Shown here: positions 14,366-25,447 of the stretch, in pieces
Layout of the letters: each line of letters starts with the position of its first letter
Numbering within the stretch: position 1 is the stretch's first letter
DNA from: Anagrus nilaparvatae
Lineage: Eukaryota; Arthropoda; Insecta; Hymenoptera; Mymaridae
Reading direction: 5' to 3'
Assembly: GCA_022575985.1 (NCBI GenBank)
Contig: JAKSXM010000132.1
Span: 1,984,001 to 2,048,000 of the forward strand
DNA length: 64,000 bases
The notes under the pieces: model-generated
Told to the model about the DNA's origin: nothing
The model's input: only the letters and a program-made list of their open reading frames with translations
Databases searched by the model: none
Translations under genes and position numbers: made by a program

Positions 14366-16248
14366 CAGTGTACTAGAAGCAAAGTAGAAAAATATTTGTC
14401 ATATCTAATTTGACTTTAAATATTTATAATTCTAAGGGTATAAAAACAAACTTTACTTCAAACACTCGCGACATGATGTAATTGGTGATTCAAAGCAGCA
14501 TATAAACTCCGTTCAAAGTCTAATGTAAGATGCTCACATGCTGGTAATTCCAATTGTAATTTTAGTAATTTTCAAACCCAACACGGAAAATTATCTTTGA
14601 CACAGTTTAATTTAAAGGGTTGAGAACATCAAGTCTTTGATCATCATAGTTTAATATGTAAAATATTCTAGATACATAAAATTTTACTGAAACCACTTTT
14701 ACATCATGACAAACACGGAATTTAAATTAACTAGACGACTTCTCTGCTAGGAACAAAATTTATTAAAGATGCCTCTGTCAATTAAGCTGACAAAAATGTA
14801 GCAAGTAATTTTTTTTCGTAACGCTTCGAAAATTCGATGTAGCCACCTTTATTAATTTATATTATTTATTAATTACAAAAAGTGCAAAAAGATAAAAAAG
14901 TTGAGCGGTATATAAATAAATATTTAATAATAAACCTATAAAGAAAATAAGTAGCTTTTAAGTAAAATTTTCTAATTCTATAAGTTTCTGCATAAGAAGG
15001 ATTTTCCTTAAACTTAAGTCTTTAGTCAGGCTATTAACTAACTTTTCTCTTTTATTTAATTATTCACATATAAACTCATCCTTTATTTTTCTCTAAAATA
15101 TTATTAAATTTAATAATTAATTTTATAAAAAATAATATATTTTTTTATTACTCCAAAAGTTTCTGCCTCGATAATAAATATTATAATATTTGAGAAAGAT
15201 GAGTGAATCCGTCAGGGTAATAGGTCGATAAAGAAGGGTTTTACGGTCATGCAGAAGAATAAAGCTTTTTGTTATAATATAAGTTTCTAGATAGAAGATC
15301 GTAAACTCGTTTATAACATTGGCAAGAGGGGAAATATTTTACGATTCATTTGCATCCGGTATATAATAAAAGCAGAGAAAAGCCAGGGTCCACCAATTAA
15401 ACCGAACTTTAAAGCCTAATATTAGAAAGGGAATATTATTCATACATCTTGAGAGTATCATTTTCCTCTGAGTTATGTTTTTCTGTGTCATTCTTTAAAT
15501 TTTCATTTTCCTCTCTTTATCTGACTTTAATTTTACTCTTTCATTGTTATAAGAAAAGGTTTTAAATTTCTTACCAAGAGCTTTTTATTTTTTAACAGAT
15601 TTAATACGTAGCATCTTTTGACGCTTGAATTCTCTGCAAGATTCTATCTTTCATTTGGATTATCATTCGGAACATTATTTTGTATAATTTCGAGGGAAGA
15701 TTTTAAAACTTGTGTATATTATTATGTAGCTTTACTTATTCTTTACTTCTAGCATTTTATGATCAAGAAAATTTAATATACCTTCGATCGTTTATTTTTA
15801 TTGGTAAATTATGTTTAAAAGAAAAAAATAAAATTTTTTATTCTGAATCTGAGTACATTTCAGAGTCTCAATATATTTCTGTATCAGTACAGTATTCTAT
15901 ACAAGCTTCAAAGCATCTAACCAAACAGTATAAGGAAATAAAATATTTTTAAAAAAATTGTAAGTTCTCCCTTGTAGTCTATTGAAATTGATCTAAAATA
16001 TTATATTAAGAATTTTCAAAGCTTGATGCAATGAGGATTAAAGATTTTATGAAGTAGCTTTTCTGTGTACTTGGACATTTTAAATGATATTGTTTCTCTT
16101 TCTCTAAATTTAATATACTTTTTTTTTATTTTTTCCAAAAATGCTAATGCAATGAAATTTAATTTTGAAGTTTTAACATTATTAAAATATTTTTTTAAAT
16201 TTCATTCAAGTTTTACATAATTTGTAAAAATCAGATCAAATAATTTTC
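14366..16248. other. No gene recognised
   Basis: It is AT-rich. An 80-codon + strand frame at 15710-15952 begins at TTG with a hydrophobic stretch but has no family signature and no splice partner seen. The 3' region of RhoGAP A ends near 16125. Confidence 0.4.
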
Positions 16249-19200
16249 TTACTCAGTAATTTTAAATTCAGTATTCTGCTTAATAATTTTTTCTAAATCC
16301 ATACTTGTATTATCCATTAGTCCAAAGATTAAATCCACCCAATATGATGTATCTAATTGTAACATTAAATTTTTGAGAATCTGTAATGAAAAATGAAGAC
16401 TTTCAATAATAAAAATCATTTGTATAATATTTGCGTAATGTTTAAAATCCAAATACGAATGCCAAATTGATATCAGTTATTGTTCATATACCAAGCAAAT
16501 CACTTGATATAACTGCATCATAAATATTTGTGTATATTTTTTCTCGATTTATGTACACACCTCCGAACACTGAACTAAAAAAACAAACGGCAAAAAAAGC
16601 TTCGGTCGAGAAATAATCCGATTTAAATTCGGTCTATGATATTCAACTTGTAATTTCCTCTATTTTTAGGAAACATTTTTTCCACCCCTAAATTGTTAAA
16701 AACTACCCCTATATATTAAAATTGGTTAGTATCATATTTTCGTTAACCCGTTAGCGATTAATCGACCATTCTTAGGCAGATAAATTTTGAACTATAAAAA
16801 TAAAACTTTGGGCTTAAAATGCCCCCTAGTAACCAGTTTGAATCGTTCTTTCCGTTTGTAAAATCAATTTTTACTTACAGCCCCTAAAAAATGCGACATC
16901 AACTTTTTATATGTATGGTTACTATTTTAATATAAGGGTATAGTTTCCCCAATAGAAATACTACATATGTGTATCAAGTGTTATAACATGTGTTACACTG
17001 TATATCAGTGTAAAACAGTGTTAACCAGTGTGTAACACTGTATACATATGTGTATCAGGTGTTATGAGGTGTTAAACCATGTGTAACGCATGTTTTCACA
17101 CGAAAAAGCCAAAAATGCTGTTATCAGTGTGATATTGGCTAAAATTCTTTTTTTCAAAAGCAGGGATTACGCAAAAACTTCCATTTGCAATTTAGGCTAC
17201 AAGATAATTAAGCTCGTAATATACTTAAATTAAAAAAAAAAAAAAAAATTTTAGCAAGCAAATCTCATATGAAAATAGTTTTTATTAATGTGATATTACA
17301 CACGAGAAATGTTTTACATTAAACAATAAGTACAAAAAGTTTTCAAAAAATAATTTAGAATTTTAATTTTAATATAATTTGGTAAATTTTAATTATAATT
17401 ATAATTATCTATTAATTGTTTATTAAGCATGTAATCAAAATAATAAAATCATTTTGAGTATTTATTAAAAATTAATCTTAAGTCTATGGATAAATATTTA
17501 GAACCGATACCGTATAGGAGCCAGTTTTCGATCAGAAGTCACTTTCTTATACCTAGCTGTATCATTATTTGTTGAAAAATATACTTTAAAATTAATAATT
17601 CGAGTTAAATATTGTTGCATTTGATCAGGGAAATCCTATATTTTATTATCCTAATTAAAAAAATATCAAATTTATTGATGGGTAATTAATAATTTACATT
17701 TATTACAAGTGTGCAAGGTAAGGTAATTTCGATAATGCGAATTTTATTTTGATAATAGTATCATTTTGATCGAATAAATTTTCGATAATTTGAAAATCGT
17801 TAAAACTAAGTTTAAATCGCGCTCGTTTTAATAGAATTCTTATTAGGTATAACTATACCTATTTTTTAACTCCCTTTTCACTTCTTTTTTCTTGTTTTTT
17901 TTAATATAAAATACCTATAATAAGAATAAAATATAGTAAACAGCAGATGAACTACACACTTGTATAAGCATGTATTTTAAACATTTATTTATTAAAATTT
18001 GCTTTTTAATTTTAATTAACGAAAGATAATAGTTGATAATTTTGTTTTTAAAACTCAAGGAAACAAAATAGACCCCGTGTTTAAGCAACCGGCCGGATCA
18101 ATGACTTAGTTCGCGCGCGACATTTTTATAAACAAGACGCATTTGTTTATCTCTTCATTTATTTGTGTATTTAAAAGTAAAAAAAGCATTAATTTTATGA
18201 AACAAGTGTTAGAATATAATTTTTATACATTTTTAATATTAAAATAAAGATTTTTTTCTAATTTTAAAGTGTTTCTACGTATTTTTTATAAAAATCAAAG
18301 CATTTACGAGCATATATTGTGTTATAAACAAAGTGATACATAAGTATATAAGTACTTTAAATTGTGTTTATGTGTGTTAGTTTATTAAATATTCTATTAA
18401 TTATTATAAAATATAGTATAAATAATGTAATTATGACAAATTTAGTGTATTATTATTAAATAAATATCGTTTAAATTAAAAAAAGTGTAATTAAATTAAA
18501 AATATCGAAAATACCCATACGTGTAAAAAAGTTCGGATTCGATTATCGATATACCTATTTAAAATAAATTTGCAATAAATAAGTGAATATAACCCTCTCA
18601 CTTCATTTATTAAAGCATCACAACGTAATTAAAAGCATTTTTAGTATTCGGCATAGAGTAGGTATCCCTAAAACTCGATTTTAATAACACACGAGATTTG
18701 GTGAAAACGATGAGAAAAATCTCCTAAAGTTGTACAAGAGAACATTTTTCTTATTTTTTTTATTAATTTAAATTGTTTTTTAACATCGGTAAGGGAGAAA
18801 TAAGTTCTTTAAGGTTTATAGTTTCATAATAAAACTCGGTTTTAGATAAATTATGCATACTTTTTTATATAAACGCTAATTTGTGTGTATTTGATCGAAA
18901 TTCAATACGTTCGAAAATTGGCTCCTATACGGTACGATAATCTTTTTGAAAAAATGACGTTAGTTTTTAAAATTACTACTCTATTTCCTCAAAATTAGGA
19001 TGCTCTATTACAAAATTTAGATTATTTAAATGCATGTGAAAACAAACAGAAAAAACATTATTAACTTCAACAGCGCGTAAGTCCTTTTTTGAAAATGTAT
19101 ACGAATAAAAATTAGGAATAAATGAATTTAAAAAGCTGCTGTGAAAAACTTCGTTAAATGCTAATTTAGAAACAACTAAATAGACCTTACATTCTTCTTT

Positions 19201-22200
19201 ATTTTCACAAGGCATCTTTAAGCAGTTACAAATCCTTAAAAAATTATTAATAATACCAATTTCTATGGCTCCCATGTAAGAATATTTGATTACAGAAGAA
19301 TCTGATTTGCAGTTTTTAGACTCGCTTTTAGAATAATGACTAGTATAAATAATATTATTAATGCATAGTTTTTGGTATTCATAGTAATTTGTACTACCTT
19401 TTATCATTACTTTTGGAATAATCTTACTTAAATTTGTTACTAAGTGTTTTAGCTTAATTACTGGTTTTATTAAATAAGTGTTTTCAGTAATAAATTCTTT
19501 GTTTATTGGGCTAGTTTTATTTCTATTTATAATAGCATCGCAAAATCTATATGCATCAGTCTCAGGAGTCAAATACCTTTTCTTAATCGTTGGATAAGAA
19601 AGAAATAAAGAAGTGGATGAACAAATTTGCATCTGAGAATGATTTGGTCCATGTACAAAATTTTTTAAATAACCAATCAAATTTTCAAAGGGGAAGCATG
19701 ACATAACCCACAAAGGACCAAACTTTTTTACACATTCTGCTAAATGTAAAAGCAAATGAATATCAAGGGTCATATTTTCCTTTCCATAAAGTTTCTCAAA
19801 TTTTCTGATATATTCTTCTAAGCAGTTTGAGCCTATCTGTACCATATCTCTACTAACAGATGCTGAAGATAGCAAAAATAAAACATTGACTAGTAGACAG
19901 TGGTGTTTAAAATATTCCGGTTTCATTATATCATGAAATATTGGAAAACTGTATATCAATAAGAAAATTTTGATATCAGAAGCTTTCCAATAAATAAAAT
20001 CACTAATATTTCTAGGTTTTCTTTGAACGAAATGTGGAACTTTGAATGAATTAAGTCTTTCATCGATTAAATTAACAGAAGAAAACAAAGATCCCTCATT
20101 ATTTTTCAATTGGCTACTAAACCAGATATCTCCCAGTTTTTTTGAGACATTAACTGTTAGGTGCATTATATCTATAGCCGTTGTTTCTATAAAATAAGAG
20201 CAAATTTTGGAAATGCTAGCTGGACCTTTGATACCTAGAACATCTCTTTTTTCATCAGCTATGGAAGCAAATTCTTCTGCTTCTGCTGTTGATCTGTGAA
20301 GAGAATTAGGTTTGTATGGAAATACCATTACAGAAGGTTTTTTTAAATTGTCACCTTTAATTTTACAAACGGGGCAAGGATAATATCCTCTATTCAGAAT
20401 TATTATTACTCAGTTACATATAATCATTTATTTCAATTATCATTGATATAATTTTTATTATTAAAAAAGAAATCAGGTTTTAACTTTTAAATATTCTATA
20501 GTAATAATTAATTACTTTTTTTTTTCAAAAAGATTATCGTATCGGTTCTCAATATTTATCCATAGACTTCAAGATTAATTTTTAATAAATATTACATATT
20601 GCTTAATAAACAATTAATAGATAATTATAATTAAAATTTACCAAATTATATTAAAATTAAAATTCTAAATTATTTTTTGAAAACTTTTTGTACTTATTGT
20701 TTAATGTAAAACATTTCTCATGTGTAATATCACATTAATAAAAACTATTTTCATATGAGATTTGCTTGCTAAAATTGTTTTTTGTTTTTATAATAAAGTC
20801 ATTATTATAAAATTATTATCCTTTTATTATTTATTGGCCGAAAATAGAGCCTAAATAAATATTAAAATTTTAACTCCAATAACTTTTAATTTTTTTTTTT
20901 TTTTTTTTAATTTAAGTATATTACGAGCTTAATTATCTTGTAGCCTAAATTGCAAACGGAAGTTTTTGCGTAATCCCTGCTTTTGAAAAAAAGAATTTTA
21001 GCCAATATCGCACTGATAACAGCATTTTTGGCTTTTTCGTGTGAAAACATGCGTTACACATGGTTTAACACCTCATAACACCTGATACACATATGTATAC
21101 AGTGTTACACACTGGTTAACACTGTTTTACACTGATATACAGTGTAACACATGTTATAACACTTGATACACATATGTAGTATTTCTATTGGGGTTAAGTT
21201 TTTTGGTGTGTGACGTAGATGAAGTTTTAGCACTTATTTTTTATTTTGCGATTCTGCTTACTTTTGTGATTTTTAGGTTTATTTCGGCTGATTTTGTGGT
21301 TTTGTGGAATCGGCCTAAAGCTGATTCTAAACGCGACGCATTTTTCGCCCGGTTTTTTTGAAAATGATTTTTTATACATGAATATGCTAATTTCCGCAGA
21401 AGTGGAAACGGAATAGACTTATGCGAGTTATACGAGCCTCTCTTGAAAGCCAAAGAATAAAATTCAAATGAATAATTTGCAATAAATGGTTTATGTATTT
21501 GAATTTTCAACATGGGATTATATAAAAAAAATTTAATGTTAATAAAATCTGAATAAACCTGTATGCGTTCCATATTTTTCAATTTCCCTGTATTTATTAT
21601 AACCAGGGGTCCAAAACTGTTGGCTAATTCATTTACAGAAGTATCGTAATCAGCTTCACGTAAAAAGTTTGTGAAATGCATCAATATGAATCCTAAAGTA
21701 TTTTTATTTGCTAATTTCATTTTTGCAGCAATTTCACCTAAATCTAATGCTAAAAATTTATCATTTGCTTTTATCTTTTGTAAAAATTCTTGAGCAATCT
21801 CTTCTGAAATTATTGAGCCTTTTAATTCCAATAAATAACACTTAAGAATTGAAGATACTGTTGGTAAATCTAAACTTTTTAAATCCTCAACAATTCCTTG
21901 TGTAATAAATTTCTTCATTGGATTTTTTACAACATTATCCGAACAATCTGGTGAATTTTGTAATAAATTAGGCACATTTTTGCCCTTTCTTTTTATTACA
22001 TTTAAACTTTCTTGAATTAATTCTGGCACATGAAGAGGATTTCCAAATACTTGATTTTCTAGATTTATCTTGAGTTCAAAAATTATAAAATAATTTAATA
22101 AAGAAAAATTGCTTTTAGGAGGGGGGTGGTAGTGAAATTGATTTACTTTATTCGGTTAGTTTTTAAATTCTTATAAAACAATTTTTTACACAATATTTTA

Positions 22201-22638
22201 TTATTAACAAAATTGCCTAAAAATGTTCAGTTAAAAATATTATGATGGCAGATTGTTTGACATTAAAAGTTGCAGAAATCTGCGTGCAGTATAACACTTG
22301 TAAAATTTTCATAATAGTTGCAGTTATTTTAGACGATATCTGACAATGCTACAACACACATTCATTTAAGAGAATTTCAACTTTCAATGACAACAAAATT
22401 GACATCTTGGAAAAGTTTTTGAAATTTTTTCAAGAATTAAATAAGTAAAAAATTTTCGCACAATTTCATCAATTACTTTTTATTTAAGAAACAACCCGAA
22501 AAAAATTATTAAATTCACCTGTAATGCTCTTGAATATCTTACAAATTGTATCTTTTATATACTTACTAAATTGGCTCGTGAATTGGTAATTATTGCAGCA
22601 AAAAGTAAAATTAAAGTATTCAGCATCACACGTTTCAT
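16249..22638 (-). CDS. Secreted RhoGAP-like protein A (venom RhoGAP type), 3 exons
   Basis: Exons are 22567-22638, 21559-22068 and 16249-16380 (24 + 170 + 43 codons, 237 aa). Exon 1 is a signal peptide: basic MKR start, hydrophobic LILLFAAII core, polar NSRA end. Exon 2 carries the GAP fold; landmarks are TVSSILKCYL, ANKNTLGFILMHF and ELANSFGP, and exon 3 adds SYWVDL. These align with the RacGAP1 GAP domain (LLKDFL, ANRDTLAFLMIHL, NLAKVFGP, LEYW). The arginine-finger position (GLYRISG in RacGAP1) reads NLLQNSP, so Arg is replaced by Gln; the Arg of LRxL and the Asn of NLAxxFGP are also gone. Donors are TTA|GTAAGT and CAG|GTTTAT; the exon 2 acceptor is the less usual AAG. All boundaries match genes B and C. 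Intron 2 is 5.2 kb because it holds a CACTA element. Possible poly(A) signal at 16125-16130 (complement). Known venom RhoGAPs of Leptopilina are the closest family by recollection; catalytic inactivity is inferred. Confidence 0.82.
16947..17509 (+). repeat. Left inverted arm of the CACTA element
   Basis: It pairs with the right arm at about 20525-21193. It begins CCCCAATAGAAAT and carries clustered GTGTTAnnn motifs to about 17090. Beyond that the pairing continues through TTTTCAAAAGCAGGGATTACG and an A-rich tract to GGATAAATATT, then resumes after the nested element. Confidence 0.75.
17510..18932. mobile_element. TA-flanked non-autonomous element nested in the CACTA left arm
   Basis: The ends are CCGTATAGGAGCCA and its inverse TGGCTCCTATACGG, flanked by TA at 17508-17509 and 18933-18934. 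The undisrupted right arm of the host transposon contains GAACCGATACGATAATC (complement, near 20530-20550), which is the two flanks joined at a single TA. This shows the insertion and its TA duplication directly. No transposase frame is visible in 1.4 kb, so it is most likely a non-autonomous Tc1/mariner-type element. Confidence 0.75.
18976..20389 (-). CDS. CACTA-type transposase, C-terminal half only
   Basis: The open frame of about 470 codons runs on upstream of its first ATG (20328) to a plausible acceptor at 20390. It opens with YPCPVC, a zinc-knuckle-like pair found in tnp2-type transposases, followed by GIKGPASI and AIDIMHL (the D-x-M-H motif). WKASDIKIFLLIYSFPI, DIHLLLHLAECVKKFGPLW and SCFPFENLIGYLK then match the DUF4218-type C-terminal region of animal and plant CACTA transposases. 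The N-terminal half, with the earlier catalytic residues, is not found upstream, where the inverted repeat begins at once. The copy is therefore probably defective or has lost an exon. It has no role in the RhoGAP gene that hosts it. Confidence 0.75.
20525..21193 (-). repeat. Right inverted arm of the CACTA element
   Basis: It is the inverse of the left arm. It carries about 100 bp extra (about 20780-20895) not present on the left, next to a T tract. It keeps the empty site of the nested element found in the left arm. Confidence 0.75.
21241..21558 (-). other. Open frame of 105 codons running from RhoGAP A exon 2 into intron 2
   Basis: If the donor at 21558 is not used, translation continues without a stop for 105 codons up to 47 bp from the transposon end. 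The tail is strongly basic (for example HFQKNRAKNASRLESALGRF) and this stretch is less AT-rich than its surroundings. So long a frame is unexpected by chance here. Genes B and C show stops soon after the same donor. It could be a retained-intron isoform, an alternative last exon, or captured coding sequence. I do not recognise the protein. Confidence 0.4.
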
Positions 22639-23189
22639 TTTCACAAAAAATTTATAATTTCAGTTAATTAATTAATTTAAATTAATATAATATTAAAATT
22701 ATAATTAATTTACTCTAGTCCTAGTATATTTCTGTTACAAAATGCTTTAAAAACGTTCCATAAAATTTTGATATGTATAATCATTTTTTTTGATAAAATT
22801 TTTAATGTATTGGGTAACGCAATTATTTGTTGATAATTTAATTTAAATTTTAATAAATATTTTTCTAATCATTTTATTATTTTAAAATTTATTCTATTTA
22901 TCTTTTTTATTCATTTACTTTGTTGCGTGCCATGCTCGATAAATTTTAGGTACAAGAGGTCGTTTTAGTTATTTAAAAATTACGAAACATGTTCTTTTTA
23001 AATTTATCTAATTAAATCATAAATGTAAAATTTTAGTAAAATGAATATTTCTGGATATTTTTCATTACAGACATTTTTTTTGTTTAAAAAAATCTGAATG
23101 AATATCCGATAGAAAGTTTTTCTCACATTATTTCAAAATTTTTAATATTATTGATAAGAGTTATATTTTAAAATTAATTTCACTTTCTG

Positions 23190-23380
23190 TCAGCTCAATT
23201 GTGACATCTAGATGGCGCTCTTTCTCACTAAAGAAAATGCCTTTGCATGTTATAAAAGCAACTAAAGTATTTTAATAAAAATTGAATTATTTTTTTTGAT
23301 TCTATTTATTTTGCTTATTCATACTAATAAAATTTTTAGCTTATTGTTTAGTGGTATTTTATTATTAAAATTATTAATTA
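23190..23380 (-). promoter_or_regulatory. Promoter-like block upstream of RhoGAP A
   Basis: This is the counterpart of the block upstream of gene C: a TTTTATAAC element (complement of about 23250-23258), CATGC next to it and CGCCATCTAGATG (complement of 23204-23216). It lies about 600 nt upstream of the A start codon at 22638, so the leader is long or contains a 5' UTR intron. No equivalent was found next to gene B. Confidence 0.48.
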
Positions 23381-23699
23381 TTAAAAATTTTTGGTGTATT
23401 CTTTAGCGGTATGTGTGTTTAAAACATTGAACAATTATTCTGAATTTAAATATCGTAAAAGAATATTTTAGTGACTATAATGTCTTCTTTTTAATATAAA
23501 CGTTGTTCGCCCGCATTATAATTTTCCCTTTTAGCTCTATTAAAGAAATATCAAAGATAGGTGAAAGGTATCAAAGATAGGTAAAAAAGCCATTTGATTG
23601 GCTAATAAACTGTCGACAAGATGGTGGCCTCCATCAATTTTTATATGAATAGGTGATTTCATATTTTTCAATGCATTTTTTTCTTATAACTGAAATAAC

Positions 23700-25120
23700 G
23701 TGATCATTGTGATCATACTCCAGTTAAAACACAATTTAGGTTGTATTTTCACTGGCCTAAATGAAATTTGTTCTACTATATGTTTTTCGGGTCGCTGATC
23801 ACGAAAATCTGGGGTCTTTTCCGGAAGATATTTTTGGAGCATCCTTAACTTTGTAAAAACTACCCCCAATAAAGTTTTTTTTTTTATATATTAGCAAACT
23901 GAGTTTCTAGATTTAACCAAAAATTGGTTTAAGAGGGTTTTTTTGGGTCGCTAATCAAGAATTCGGGGGAATTTTTTATGAATAAATAATATGTCACCCT
24001 TAAATTTGCTATTTTTGCACTTTGAGCGACCAAATTAAGTACATGCGGGTTTTTTGGGTCACTAATCAAAAATTCGGGAGAATTTTTAGTCAATAATTAA
24101 TACTTCGCCCTTCAATTAGCAAAAACAACCCCTAAAAGGAGTGTCTGATATAAATGCACCCCTTTTAGGAATGAAATATTAATTATTCTTGAATAAATTC
24201 CCCCAAATTCTTGATCAGCGACCCAAAAAAACCTTAAGGACCTAATTTGATTGCTCTAAGTGCAAAAATTGCAAATGCACCCCTTTTGGGGGTTGTTTTT
24301 GCTTATTTAAGGTGGCTCACAGTTTTAGGTCCGTATATTTTAGGGTGGCATTAGAGAGGGGCATAACTAATTAATTAAATTTTATTATTTATTTTATAGA
24401 TACGTTAATATTTAGTAGTTATTATTAATAATAATGCATTTTCTTATATAATGAGTGCGGTAAAAACAAAATTAAAAACAAAATATTTTATTGACCGGGC
24501 CCGCGACTAAAATTATGTGTTTATAATTTGATCGGCAACTAATGCATTTTTTTCTTGGAAAAGTTTCTATTTTTGTTAAACAACACGTGTGCACAATTTT
24601 ATCTTAAAAGATTCGTTTTTGAATTAGTACGAAGTAAAACAATATCAACTCCCATAAGTACGCGTGTTAACTTTAAAAAATTTTCAGTTGCTTATTTCTT
24701 TCTTAATTAATCGGGAACCTGGGTATTGTTTGGGATCAATGGATTTGTTTTTTAATTATCTTCATCTCCAGTAAATTTTACTTCATATTATTCGTTTTTC
24801 ATGAACTCCGAGAGCCACCTTAAGGGTGAAATATTAATTATTCATAAAAAATTACCTCAAATTCTTGATCAGCGTCCCAAAAAATCCTCTTAGACCATCT
24901 CTTGTCTAAATCTTGAAACCCAGTTTGCTAATATATAAAAAAAAAAACCTTTTTGGGGGTAGTTTTTGCAATTTTAAGGGTGTTTCGAAAATATTTCCTT
25001 GAAAAGACTCCGATTTTCGTGATTAGCGACCCAAAAAATATATAATAGAGCAAATCTCATGTTAGGCAGTGAAAATACAACCCCCCCCCCCCGCGATTCG
25101 TCTGGAGTATCACACTAATT
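23700..25120. repeat. Fold-back repeat of the 'gggtcgctaatca' family
   Basis: The left half (TACTATATG, GGGTCGCTGATCACGAAAATC, AAAAACTACCCCC) recurs inverted in the right half (GGGGGTAGTTTTTGC, GATTTTCGTGATTAGCGACCC). Between them, shorter units with GGGTCGCTAATCAAGAATTCGG are also inverted. Relatives lie at 5330-5500, 27185-27345 and 53980-54665. It is interrupted by a TTAA-flanked element and lies between RhoGAP A and B. Confidence 0.7.
24311..24819. mobile_element. 509-bp TTAA-flanked element with GGTGGCTC ends
   Basis: The ends GGTGGCTC and GAGCCACC are each bordered by TTAA (24307-24310, 24820-24823). Removing it restores the run TTTAAGGGTGAAATATTAATT typical of the surrounding repeat, so the insertion is clear. 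A TTAA target is typical of piggyBac-type transposition; the ends do not begin with the usual CCC, and there is no transposase. Confidence 0.65.
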
Positions 25121-25447
25121 TTTATAGTTGTACGTCTATATAGGTTTAAAAAAACAATTTCTCTGTGAAAGGGTTATTGTGAAATAAGGTATGGACAGAG
25201 CTTCACGATATGATATGATGTCGATAATTTGACTATAAAACGATCCAACATATACCTTTTTAACTATAATGGACCAACCCTTTACCTGAATATTATCAGT
25301 AATACTTATTCTATGATATTATGAAGTCAAATCCATTTTCTACATTTCAAATCAGTTATTAATATAATGTAAATACACCTTAAGTAAAGAATCAGTTTAT
25401 TAAATATTATTTAAAACAAGAAATGATACATTTTTTTTAAAAGATTT

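Larger units (their letters stand above)
16947..21193 (-). mobile_element. CACTA (EnSpm)-like DNA transposon inside intron 2 of RhoGAP A
   Basis: The element begins CCCCAATAGAAATACTAC at 16947 and ends with the inverse at 21193. The inverted ends are long, about 0.6 kb: 16947-17509 plus 18935-18950 on the left, about 20525-21193 on the right. The outer 200 bp carry many copies of a GTGTTA/TAACAC motif, the subterminal repeat arrangement typical of CACTA transposase binding. The flanks allow a 2-bp TT target duplication. Between the arms is a transposase relic on the minus strand. The left arm is interrupted by a second element (17510-18932). The termini are not CACTA, so the superfamily call rests on the protein. 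Confidence 0.8.
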
